NCBI GenBank assembly: GCA_022605955.1
Contig: JAKCOZ010000304.1
Span: forward strand, 216,434 to 280,433
DNA from: Rallus limicola
Taxonomy: Eukaryota > Chordata > Aves > Gruiformes > Rallidae
Direction: 5' to 3'
DNA: 64,000 bases
Part shown: in pieces, positions 37,302 to 50,000 of the stretch
How the letters are laid out: every line of letters begins with the position of its first letter
Position numbering within the stretch: position 1 is the stretch's first letter
The notes under the pieces: model-generated
Databases searched by the model: none
Seen by the model: only the letters and a program-made list of their open reading frames with translations
Told to the model about the DNA's origin: nothing
Program-made: the position numbers and the translations under genes

Positions 37302-39281
37302 ATGAAAGGCATAGCTTGTCTGAAACCTCCTAACAGGACACACAAGCAGACCCTGTCACTTTGGCTCTCAGCCTTTTCCTTTGCCTGGAAAGAGGGAACA
37401 TGCCTGGAACCTCCTACGGTGCTTTTCTCGGCCCTAGCAGACTGCAGTTCAAAACATGCTAAACGTCCAGCAATAACTCCCAAAGTAAAGAAGCTAGGCA
37501 TGAAAGGCATAGCTTGTCTGAAACCTCCTAACAGGACACACAAGCAGACCCTGTCACTTTGGCTCTCAGCCTTTTCCTTTGCCTGGAAAGAAGGAACATA
37601 CCTGCTACCTCCTACAGTGCTTTTCTCGGCCCTAGCAGACTGCAGTTCAAAACATGCTAAACGTCCAGCAATAACTCCCAAAGTAAAGAAGCTAGGACTG
37701 AAAGGCATAGCTTGTCTGAAACCTCCTAACAGGACACACAAGCAGACCCTGTCACTTTGGCTCTCAGCCTTTTCCTTTGCCTGGAAAGAAGGAACATACC
37801 TGCTACCTCCTACAGTGCTTTTCTCGGCCCTAGCAGACTGCAGTTCAAAACATGCTAAACGTCCAGCAATAACTCCCAAAGTAAAGAAGCTAGGACTGAA
37901 AGGCATAGCTTGTCTGAAACCTCCTAACAGGACACACAAGCAGACCCTGTCACTTTGGCTCTCAGCCTTTTCCTTTGCCTGGAAAGAGGGAACATGCCTG
38001 GAACCTCCTACGGTGCTTTTCTCGGCCCTAGCAGACTGCAGTTCAAAACATGCTAAACGTCCAGCAATAACTCCCAAAGTAAAGAAGCTAGGCATGAAAG
38101 GCATAGCTTGTCTGAAACCTCCTAACAGGACACACAAGCAGACCCTGTCACTTTGGCTCTCAGCCTTTTCCTTTGCCTGGAAAGAGGGAACATGCCTGGA
38201 ACCTCCTACGGTGCTTTTCTCGGCCCTAGCAGACTGCAGTTCAAAACATGCTAAACGTCCAGCAATAACTCCCAAAGTAAAGAAGCTAGGCATGAAAGGC
38301 ATAGCTTGTCTGAAACCTCCTAACAGGACACACAAGCAGACCCTGTCACTTTGGCTCTCAGCCTTTTCCTTTGCCTGGAAAGAGGGAACATGCCTGGAAC
38401 CTCCTACGGTGCTTTTCTCGGCCCTAGCAGACTGCAGTTCAAAACATGCTAAACGTCCAGCAATAACTCCCAAAGTAAAGAAGCTAGGCATGAAAGGCAT
38501 AGCTTGTCTGAAACCTCCTAACAGGACACACAAGCAGACCCTGTCACTTTGGCTCTCAGCCTTTTCCTTTGCCTGGAAAGAAGGAACATACCTGCTACCT
38601 CCTACAGTGCTTTTCTCGGCCCTAGCAGACTGCAGTTCAAAACATGCTAAACGTCCAGCAATAACTCCCAAAGTAAAGAAGCTAGGACTGAAAGGCATAG
38701 CTTGTCTGAAACCTCCTAACAGGACACACAAGCAGACCCTGTCACTTTGGCTCTCAGCCTTTTCCTTTGCCTGGAAAGAAGGAACATACCTGCTACCTCC
38801 TACAGTGCTTTTCTCGGCCCTAGCAGACTGCAGTTCAAAACATGCTAAACGTCCAGCAATAACTCCCAAAGTAAAGAAGCTAGGACTGAAAGGCATAGCT
38901 TGTCTGAAACCTCCTAACAGGACACACAAGCAGACCCTGTCACTTTGGCTCTCAGCCTTTTCCTTTGCCTGGAAAGAGGGAACATGCCTGGAACCTCCTA
39001 CGGTGCTTTTCTCGGCCCTAGCAGACTGCAGTTCAAAACATGCTAAACGTCCAGCAATAACTCCCAAAGTAAAGAAGCTAGGCATGAAAGGCATAGCTTG
39101 TCTGAAACCTCCTAACAGGACACACAAGCAGACCCTGTCACTTTGGCTCTCAGCCTTTTCCTTTGCCTGGAAAGAGGGAACATGCCTGGAACCTCCTACG
39201 GTGCTTTTCTCGGCCCTAGCAGACTGCAGTTCAAAACATGCTAAACGTCCAGCAATAACTCCCAAAGTAAAGAAGCTAGGA
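37302..39281 (+). repeat. Two tandem copies of a 5-mer HOR (990 bp each) containing type-B pairs
   Basis: Copies at 37302-38291 and 38292-39281 share the order CA/A, CA/B, AC/B, AC/A, CA/A. The B-type motif AAGGAACATA starts at 37591 and 38581, 990 bases apart. I found no base difference between the copies at the main variant sites. Similar CA/B then AC/B pairs recur further right (near 40372 and 40561, 42142 and 42341, 43132 and 43330, 44320 and 44521), with 5, 6 or 9 units between pairs, so the pair moves as a block. Confidence 0.82.
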
Positions 39282-42200
39282 CTGAAAGGCATAGCTTGTC
39301 TGAAACCTCCTAACAGGACACACAAGCAGACCCTGTCACTTTGGCTCTCAGCCTTTTCCTTTGCCTGGAAAGAGGGAACATGCCTGGAAGCTCCTACGGT
39401 GCTTTTCTCGGCCCTAGCAGACTGCAGTTCAAAACATGCTAAACGTCCAGCAATAACTCCCAAAGTAAAGAAGCTAGGACTGAAAGGCATAGCTTGTCTG
39501 AAACCTCCTAACAGGACACACAAGCAGACCCTGTCACTTTGGCTCTCAGCCTTTTCCTTTGCCTGGAAAGAGGGAACATGCCTGGAACCTCCTACGGTGC
39601 TTTTCTCGGCCCTAGCAGACTGCAGTTCAAAACATGCTAAACGTCCAGCAATAACTCCCAAAGTAAAGAAGCTAGGCATGAAAGGCATAGCTTGTCTGAA
39701 ACCTCCTAACAGGACACACAAGCAGACCCTGTCACTTTGGCTCTCAGCCTTTTCCTTTGCCTGGAAAGAGGGAACATGCCTGGAAGCTCCTACGGTGCTT
39801 TTCTCGGCCCTAGCAGACTGCAGTTCAAAACATGCTAAACGTCCAGCAATAACTCCCAAAGTAAAGAAGCTAGGCATGAAAGGCATAGCTTGTCTGAAAC
39901 CTCCTAACAGGACACACAAGCAGACCCTGTCACTTTGGCTCTCAGCCTTTTCCTTTGCCTGGAAAGAGGGAACATGCCTGGAACCTCCTACGGTGCTTTT
40001 CTCGGCCCTAGCAGACTGCAGTTCAAAACATGCTAAACGTCCAGCAATAACTCCCAAAGTAAAGAAGCTAGGACTGAAAGGCATAGCTTGTCTGAAACCT
40101 CCTAACAGGACACACAAGCAGACCCTGTCACTTTGGCTCTCAGCCTTTTCCTTTGCCTGGAAAGAGGGAACATGCCTGGAACCTCCTACGGTGCTTTTCT
40201 CGGCCCTAGCAGACTGCAGTTCAAAACATGCTAAACGTCCAGCAATAACTCCCAAAGTAAAGAAGCTAGGCATGAAAGGCATAGCTTGTCTGAAACCTCC
40301 TAACAGGACACACAAGCAGACCCTGTCACTTTGGCTCTCAGCCTTTTCCTTTGCCTGGAAAGAAGGAACATACCTGCTACCTCCTACAGTGCTTTTCTCG
40401 GCCCTAGCAGACTGCAGTTCAAAACATGCTAAACGTCCAGCAATAACTCCCAAAGTAAAGAAGCTAGGACTGAAAGGCATAGCTTGTCTGAAACCTCCTA
40501 ACAGGACACACAAGCAGACCCTGTCACTTTGGCTCTCAGCCTTTTCCTTTGCCTGGAAAGAAGGAACATACCTGCTACCTCCTACAGTGCTTTTCTCGGC
40601 CCTAGCAGACTGCAGTTCAAAACATGCTAAACGTCCAGCAATAACTCCCAAAGTAAAGAAGCTAGGCATGAAAGGCATAGCTTGTCTGAAACCTCCTAAC
40701 AGGACACACAAGCAGACCCTGTCACTTTGGCTCTCAGCCTTTTCCTTTGCCTGGAAAGAGGGAACATGCCTGGAACCTCCTACGGTGCTTTTCTCGGCCC
40801 TAGCAGACTGCAGTTCAAAACATGCTAAACGTCCAGCAATAACTCCCAAAGTAAAGAAGCTAGGCATGAAAGGCATAGCTTGTCTGAAACCTCCTAACAG
40901 GACACACAAGCAGACCCTGTCACTTTGGCTCTCAGCCTTTTCCTTTGCCTGGAAAGAGGGAACATGCCTGGAACCTCCTACGGTGCTTTTCTCGGCCCTA
41001 GCAGACTGCAGTTCAAAACATGCTAAACGTCCAGCAATAACTCCCAAAGTAAAGAAGCTAGGACTGAAAGGCATAGCTTGTCTGAAACCTCCTAACAGGA
41101 CACACAAGCAGACCCTGTCACTTTGGCTCTCAGCCTTTTCCTTTGCCTGGAAAGAGGGAACATGCCTGGAACCTCCTACGGTGCTTTTCTCGGCCCTAGC
41201 AGACTGCAGTTCAAAACATGCTAAACGTCCAGCAATAACTCCCAAAGTAAAGAAGCTAGGACTGAAAGGCATAGCTTGTCTGAAACCTCCTAACAGGACA
41301 CACAAGCAGACCCTGTCACTTTGGCTCTCAGCCTTTTCCTTTGCCTGGAAAGAGGGAACATGCCTGGAACCTCCTACGGTGCTTTTCTCGGCCCTAGCAG
41401 ACTGCAGTTCAAAACATGCTAAACGTCCAGCAATAACTCCCAAAGTAAAGAAGCTAGGCATGAAAGGCATAGCTTGTCTGAAACCTCCTAACAGGACACA
41501 CAAGCAGACCCTGTCACTTTGGCTCTCAGCCTTTTCCTTTGCCTGGAAAGAGGGAACATGCCTGGAACCTCCTACGGTGCTTTTCTCGGCCCTAGCAGAC
41601 TGCAGTTCAAAACATGCTAAACGTCCAGCAATAACTCCCAAAGTAAAGAAGCTAGGACTGAAAGGCATAGCTTGTCTGAAACCTCCTAACAGGACACACA
41701 AGCAGACCCTGTCACTTTGGCTCTCAGCCTTTTCCTTTGCCTGGAAAGAGGGAACATGCCTGGAAGCTCCTACGGTGCTTTTCTCGGCCCTAGCAGACTG
41801 CAGTTCAAAACATGCTAAACGTCCAGCAATAACTCCCAAAGTAAAGAAGCTAGGACTGAAAGGCATAGCTTGTCTGAAACCTTATAACAGGACACACAAG
41901 CAGACCCTGTCACTTTGGCTCTCAGCCTTTTCCTTTGCCTGGAAAGAGGGAACATGCCTGGAACCTCCTACGGTGCTTTTCTCGGCCCTAGCAGACTGCA
42001 GTTCAAAACATGCTAAACGTCCAGCAATAACTCCCAAAGTAAAGAAGCTAGGCATGAAAGGCATAGCTTGTCTGAAACCTCCTAACAGGACACACAAGCA
42101 GACCCTGTCACTTTGGCTCTCAGCCTTTTCCTTTGCCTGGAAAGAAGGAACATACCTGCTACCTCCTACAGTGCTTTTCTCGGCCCTAGCAGACTGCAGT

Positions 42201-45200
42201 TCAAAACATGCTAAACGTCCAGCAATAACTCCCAAAGTAAAGAAGCTAGGACTGAAAGGCATAGCTTGTCTGAAACCTCCTAACAGGACACACAAGCAGA
42301 CCCTGTCACTTTGGCTCTCAGCCTTTTCCTTTGCCTGGAAAGAAGGAACATACCTGCTACCTCCTACAGTGCTTTTCTCGGCCCTAGCAGACTGCAGTTC
42401 AAAACATGCTAAACGTCCAGCAATAACTCCCAAAGTAAAGAAGCTAGGACTGAAAGGCATAGCTTGTCTGAAACCTCCTAACAGGACACACAAGCAGACC
42501 CTGTCACTTTGGCTCTCAGCCTTTTCCTTTGCCTGGAAAGAGGGAACATGCCTGGAAGCTCCTACGGTGCTTTTCTCGGCCCTAGCAGACTGCAGTTCAA
42601 AACATGCTAAACGTCCAGCAATAACTCCCAAAGTAAAGAAGCTAGGCATGAAAGGCATAGCTTGTCTGAAACCTCCTAACAGGACACACAAGCAGACCCT
42701 GTCACTTTGGCTCTCAGCCTTTTCCTTTGCCTGGAAAGAGGGAACATGCCTGGAACCTCCTACGGTGCTTTTCTCGGCCCTAGCAGACTGCAGTTCAAAA
42801 CATGCTAAACGTCCAGCAATAACTCCCAAAGTAAAGAAGCTAGGCATGAAAGGCATAGCTTGTCTGAAACCTCCTAACAGGACACACAAGCAGACCCTGT
42901 CACTTTGGCTCTCAGCCTTTTCCTTTGCCTGGAAAGAGGGAACATGCCTGGAACCTCCTACGGTGCTTTTCTCGGCCCTAGCAGACTGCAGTTCAAAACA
43001 TGCTAAACGTCCAGCAATAACTCCCAAAGTAAAGAAGCTAGGCATGAAAGGCATAGCTTGTCTGAAACCTCCTAACAGGACACACAAGCAGACCCTGTCA
43101 CTTTGGCTCTCAGCCTTTTCCTTTGCCTGGAAAGAAGGAACATACCTGCTACCTCCTACAGTGCTTTTCTCGGCCCTAGCAGACTGCAGTTCAAAACATG
43201 CTAAACGTCCAGCAATAACTCCCAAAGTAAAGAAGCTAGGACTGAAAGGCATAGCTTGTCTGAAACCTCCTAACAGGACACACAAGCAGACCCTGTCACT
43301 TTGGCTCTCAGCCTTTTCCTTTGCCTGGAAAGAAGGAACATACCTGCTACCTCCTACAGTGCTTTTCTCGGCCCTAGCAGACTGCAGTTCAAAACATGCT
43401 AAACGTCCAGCAATAACTCCCAAAGTAAAGAAGCTAGGCATGAAAGGCATAGCTTGTCTGAAACCTCCTAACAGGACACACAAGCAGACCCTGTCACTTT
43501 GGCTCTCAGCCTTTTCCTTTGCCTGGAAAGAGGGAACATGCCTGGAACCTCCTACGGTGCTTTTCTCGGCCCTAGCAGACTGCAGTTCAAAACATGCTAA
43601 ACGTCCAGCAATAACTCCCAAAGTAAAGAAGCTAGGCATGAAAGGCATAGCTTGTCTGAAACCTCCTAACAGGACACACAAGCAGACCCTGTCACTTTGG
43701 CTCTCAGCCTTTTCCTTTGCCTGGAAAGAGGGAACATGCCTGGAAGCTCCTACGGTGCTTTTCTCGGCCCTAGCAGACTGCAGTTCAAAACATGCTAAAC
43801 GTCCAGCAATAACTCCCAAAGTAAAGAAGCTAGGCATGAAAGGCATAGCTTGTCTGAAACCTCCTAACAGGACACACAAGCAGACCCTGTCACTTTGGCT
43901 CTCAGCCTTTTCCTTTGCCTGGAAAGAGGGAACATGCCTGGAACCTCCTACGGTGCTTTTCTCGGCCCTAGCAGACTGCAGTTCAAAACATGCTAAACGT
44001 CCAGCAATAACTCCCAAAGTAAAGAAGCTAGGCATGAAAGGCATAGCTTGTCTGAAACCTCCTAACAGGACACACAAGCAGACCCTGTCACTTTGGCTCT
44101 CAGCCTTTTCCTTTGCCTGGAAAGAGGGAACATGCCTGGAACCTCCTACGGTGCTTTTCTCGGCCCTAGCAGACTGCAGTTCAAAACATGCTAAACGTCC
44201 AGCAATAACTCCCAAAGTAAAGAAGCTAGGCATGAAAGGCATAGCTTGTCTGAAACCTCCTAACAGGACACACAAGCAGACCCTGTCACTTTGGCTCTCA
44301 GCCTTTTCCTTTGCCTGGAAAGAAGGAACATACCTGCTACCTCCTACAGTGCTTTTCTCGGCCCTAGCAGACTGCAGTTCAAAACATGCTAAACGTCCAG
44401 CAATAACTCCCAAAGTAAAGAAGCTAGGACTGAAAGGCATAGCTTGTCTGAAACCTCCTAACAGGACACACAAGCAGACCCTGTCACTTTGGCTCTCAGC
44501 CTTTTCCTTTGCCTGGAAAGAAGGAACATACCTGCTACCTCCTACAGTGCTTTTCTCGGCCCTAGCAGACTGCAGTTCAAAACATGCTAAACGTCCAGCA
44601 ATAACTCCCAAAGTAAAGAAGCTAGGCATGAAAGGCATAGCTTGTCTGAAACCTCCTAACAGGACACACAAGCAGACCCTGTCACTTTGGCTCTCAGCCT
44701 TTTCCTTTGCCTGGAAAGAGGGAACATGCCTGGAACCTCCTACGGTGCTTTTCTCGGCCCTAGCAGACTGCAGTTCAAAACATGCTAAACGTCCAGCAAT
44801 AACTCCCAAAGTAAAGAAGCTAGGCATGAAAGGCATAGCTTGTCTGAAACCTCCTAACAGGACACACAAGCAGACCCTGTCACTTTGGCTCTCAGCCTTT
44901 TCCTTTGCCTGGAAAGAGGGAACATGCCTGGAACCTCCTACGGTGCTTTTCTCGGCCCTAGCAGACTGCAGTTCAAAACATGCTAAACGTCCAGCAATAA
45001 CTCCCAAAGTAAAGAAGCTAGGACTGAAAGGCATAGCTTGTCTGAAACCTCCTAACAGGACACACAAGCAGACCCTGTCACTTTGGCTCTCAGCCTTTTC
45101 CTTTGCCTGGAAAGAGGGAACATGCCTGGAACCTCCTACGGTGCTTTTCTCGGCCCTAGCAGACTGCAGTTCAAAACATGCTAAACGTCCAGCAATAACT

Positions 45201-47003
45201 CCCAAAGTAAAGAAGCTAGGACTGAAAGGCATAGCTTGTCTGAAACCTCCTAACAGGACACACAAGCAGACCCTGTCACTTTGGCTCTCAGCCTTTTCCT
45301 TTGCCTGGAAAGAGGGAACATGCCTGGAACCTCCTACGGTGCTTTTCTCGGCCCTAGCAGACTGCAGTTCAAAACATGCTAAACGTCCAGCAATAACTCC
45401 CAAAGTAAAGAAGCTAGGACTGAAAGGCATAGCTTGTCTGAAACCTCCTAACAGGACACACAAGCAGACCCTGTCACTTTGGCTCTCAGCCTTTTCCTTT
45501 GCCTGGAAAGAGGGAACATGCCTGGAAGCTCCTATGGTGCTTTTCTCGGCCCTAGCAGACTGCAGTTCAAAACATGCTAAACGTCCAGCAATAACTCCCA
45601 AAGTAAAGAAGCTAGGACTGAAAGGCATAGCTTGTCTGGAACCTCCTAACAGGACACACAAGCAGACCCTGTCACTTTGGCTCTCAGCCTTTTCCTTTGC
45701 CTGGAAAGAGGGAACATGCCTGGAACCTCCTACGGTGCTTTTCTCGGCCCTAGCAGACTGCAGTTCAAAACATGCTAAACGTCCAGCAATAACTCCCAAA
45801 GTAAAGAAGCTAGGCATGAAAGGCATAGCTTGTCTGAAACCTCCTAACAGGACACACAAGCAGACCCTGTCACTTTGGCTCTCAGCCTTTTCCTTTGCCT
45901 GGAAAGAGGGAACATGCCTGGAACCTCCTACGGTGCTTTTCTCGGCCCTAGCAGACTGCAGTTCAAAACATGCTAAACGTCCAGCAATAACTCCCAAAGT
46001 AAAGAAGCTAGGCATGAAAGGCATAGCTTGTCTGAAACCTCCTAACAGGACACACAAGCAGACCCTGTCACTTTGGCTCTCAGCCTTTTCCTTTGCCTGG
46101 AAAGAGGGAACATGCCTGGAACCTCCTACGGTGCTTTTCTCGGCCCTAGCAGACTGCAGTTCAAAACATGCTAAACGTCCAGCAATAACTCCCAAAGTAA
46201 AGAAGCTAGGACTGAAAGGCATAGCTTGTCTGAAACCTCCTAACAGGACACACAAGCAGACCCTGTCACTTTGGCTCTCAGCCTTTTCCTTTGCCTGGAA
46301 AGAGGGAACATGCCTGGAACCTCCTACGGTGCTTTTCTCGGCCCTAGCAGACTGCAGTTCAAAACATGCTAAACGTCCAGCAATAACTCCCAAAGTAAAG
46401 AAGCTAGGACTGAAAGGCATAGCTTGTCTGAAACCTTATAACAGGACACACAAGCAGACCCTGTCACTTTGGCTCTCAGCCTTTTCCTTTGCGTGGAAAG
46501 AGGGAACATGCCTGGAACCTCCTACGGTGCTTTTCTCGGCCCTAGCAGACTGCAGTTCAAAACATGCTAAACGTCCAGCAATAACTCCCAAAGTAAAGAA
46601 GCTAGGCATGAAAGGCATAGCTTGTCTGAAACCTCCTAACAGGACACACAAGCAGACCCTGTCACTTTGGCTCTCAGCCTTTTCCTTTGCCTGGAAAGAG
46701 GGAACATGCCTGGAACCTCCTACGGTGCTTTTCTTGGCCCTAGCAGACTGCAGTTCAAAACATGCTAAACGTCCAGCAATAACTCCCAAAGTAAAGAAGC
46801 TAGGCATGAAAGGCATAGCTTGTCTGAAACCTCCTAACAGGACACACAAGCAGACCCTGTCACTTTGGCTCTCAGCCTTTTCCTTTGCCTGGAAAGAGGG
46901 AACATGCCTGGAACCTCCTACGGTGCTTTTCTCGGCCCTAGCAGACTGCAGTTCATAACTTGCTAAACGTCCAGCAATAACTCTCAAAGTAAAGAAGCTA
47001 GGC
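39282..47003 (+). repeat. Satellite segment with recurrent B-pair blocks of changing length
   Basis: Thirty-nine monomers, all in phase. Blocks starting with a CA/B plus AC/B pair have 9, 9, 5, 6 and more units, with no constant HOR. CCTTATAAC units lie near 41881 and 46435. Singletons include CCTATGGTG near 45534, TTCTTGGCC near 46734 (a CpG-to-TpG change), GCGTGGAAAG near 46491 and TTCATAACTTGC near 46953. The last of these, followed by CTCTCAAAG, makes the final unit of this segment one of the more diverged in the window. Confidence 0.85.
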
Positions 47004-50000
47004 ATGAAAGGCATAGCTTGTCTGAAACCTCCTAACAGGACACACAAGCAGACCCTGTCACTTTGGCTCTCAGCCTTTTCCTTTGCATGGAAAGAGGGAA
47101 CATGCCTGGAAGCTCCTACGGTGCTTTTCTCGGCCCTAGCAGACTGCAGTTCAAAACATGCTAAACGTCCAGCAATAACTCCCAAAGTAAAGAAACTAGG
47201 ACTGAAAGGCATAGCTTGTCTGAAACCTCCTAACAGGACACACAAGCAGACCCTGTCACTTTGGCTCTCAGCCTTTTCCTTTGCCTGGAAAGAGGGAACA
47301 TGCCTGGAAGCTCCTACGGTGCTTTTCTCGGCCCTAGCAGACTGCAGTTTAAAACATGCTAAACGTCCAGCAATAACTCCCAAAGTAAAGAAGCTAGGAC
47401 TGAAAGGCATAGCTTGTCTGAAACCTCCTAACAGGACACACAAGCAGACCCTGTCACTTTGGCTCTCAGCCTTTTCCTTTGCCTGGAAAGAGGGAACATG
47501 CCTGGAACCTCCTACGGTGCTTTTCTCGGCCCTAGCAGACTGCAGTTCAAAACATGCTAAACGTCCAGCAATAACTCCCAAAGTAAAGAAGCTAGGCCTG
47601 AAAGGCATAGCTTGTCTGAAACCTCCTAACAGGACACACAAGCAGACCCTGTCACTTTGGCTCTCAGCCTTTTCCTTTGCCTGGAAAGAGGGAACATGCC
47701 TGGAACCTCCTACGGTGCTTTTCTCGGCCCTAGCAGACTGCAGTTCAAAACATGCTAAACGTCCAGCAATAACTCCCAAAGTAAAGAAGCTAGGACTGAA
47801 AGGCATAGCTTGTCTGAAACCTCCTAACAGGACACACAAGCAGACCCTGTCACTTTGGCTCTCAGCCTTTTCCTTTGCCTGGAAAGAAGGAACATGCCTG
47901 CTACCTCCTACAGTGCTTTTCTCGGCCCTAGCAGACTGCAGTTCAAAACATGCTAAACGTCCAGCAATAACTCCCAAAGTAAAGAAGCTAGGCATGAAAG
48001 GCATAGCTTGTCTGAAACCTCCTAACAGGACACACAAGCAGACCCTGTCACTTTGGCTCTCAGCCTTTTCCTTTGCCTGGAAAGAGGGAACATGCCTGGA
48101 ACCTCCTACGGTGCTTTTCTCGGCCCTAGCAGACTGCAGTTCAAAACATGCTAAACGTCCAGCAATAACTCCCAAAGTAAAGAAGCTAGGCATGAAAGGC
48201 ATAGCTTGTCTGAAACCTCCTAACAGGACACACAAGCAGACCCTGTCACTTTGGCTCTCAGCCTTTTCCTTTGCCTGGAAAGAGGGAACATGCCTGCTAC
48301 CTCCTACGGTGCTTTTCTCGGCCCTAGCAGACTGCAGTTCAAAACATGCTAAACGTCCAGCAATAACTCCCAAAGTAAAGAAGCTAGGACTGAAAGGCAT
48401 AGCTTGTCTGAAACCTCCTAACAGGACACACAAGCAGACCCTGTCACTTTGGCTCTCAGCCTTTTCCTTTGCCTGGAAAGAAGGAACATACCTGCTACCT
48501 CCTACAGTGCTTTTCTCGGCCCTAGCAGACTGCAGTTCAAAACATGCTAAACGTCCAGCAATAACTTCCAAAGTAAAGAAGCTAGGACTGAAAGGCATAG
48601 CTTGTCTGAAACCTCCTAACAGGACACACAAGCAGACCCTGTCACTTTGGCTCTCAGCCTTTTCCTTTGCCTGGAAAGAGGGAACATGCCTGGAACCTCC
48701 TACGGTGCTTTTCTCGGCCCTAGCAGACTGCAGTTCAAAACATGCTAAACGTCCAGCAATAACTCCCAAAGTAAAGAAGCTAGGCATGAAAGGCATAGCT
48801 TGTCTGAAACCTCCTAACAGGACACACAAGCAGACCCTGTCACTTTGGCTCTCAGCCTTTTCCTTTGCCTGGAAAGAGGGAACATGCCTGGAACCTCCTA
48901 CGGTGCTTTTCTCGGCCCTAGCAGACTGCAGTTCAAAACATGCTAAACGTCCAGCAATAACTCCCAAAGTAAAGAAGCTAGGCATGAAAGGCATAGCTTG
49001 TCTGAAACCTCCTAACAGGACACACAAGCAGACCCTGTCACTTTGGCTCTCAGCCTTTTCCTTTGCCTGGAAAGAGGGAACATGCCTGGAACCTCCTACG
49101 GTGCTTTTCTCGGCCCTAGCAGACTGCAGTTCAAAACATGCTAAACGTCCAGCAATAACTCCCAAAGTAAAGAAGCTAGGACTGAAAGGCATAGCTTGTC
49201 TGAAACCTCCTAACAGGACACACAAGCAGACCCTGTCACTTTGGCTCTCAGCCTTTTCCTTTGCCTGGAAAGAGGGAACATGCCTGGAAGCTCCTACGGT
49301 GCTTTTCTCGGCACTAGCAGACTGCAGTTCAAAACATGCTAAACGTCCAGCAATAACTCCCAAAGTAAAGAAGCTAGGACTGAAAGGCATAGCTTGTCTG
49401 AAACCTTATAACAGGACACACAAGCAGACCCTGTCACTTTGGCTCTCAGCCTTTTCCTTTGCCTGGAAAGAGGGAACATGCCTGGAAGCTCCTACGGTGC
49501 TTTTCTCGGCCCTAGCAGACTGCAGTTCAAAACATGCTAAACGTCCAGCAATAACTCCCAAAGTAAAGAAGCTAGGCATGAAAGGCATAGCTTGTCTGAA
49601 ACCTCCTAACAGGACACACAAGCAGACCCTGTCACTTTGGCTCTCAGCCTTTTCCTTTGCCTGGAAAGAGGGAACATGCCTGGAAGCTCCTACGGTGCTT
49701 TTCTCGGCCCTAGCAGACTGCAGTTCAAAACATGCTAAACGTCCAGCAATAACTCCCAAAGTAAAGAAGCTAGGCATGAAAGGCATAGCTTGTCTGAAAC
49801 CTCCTAACAGGACACACAAGCAGACCCTGTCACTTTGGCTCTCAGCCTTTTCCTTTGCCTGGAAAGAGGGAACATGCCTGGAAGCTCCTACGGTGCTTTT
49901 CTCGGCCCTAGCAGACTGCAGTTCAAAACATGCTAAACGTCCAGCAATAACTCCCAAAGTAAAGAAGCTAGGACTGAAAGGCATAGCTTGTCTGAAACCT

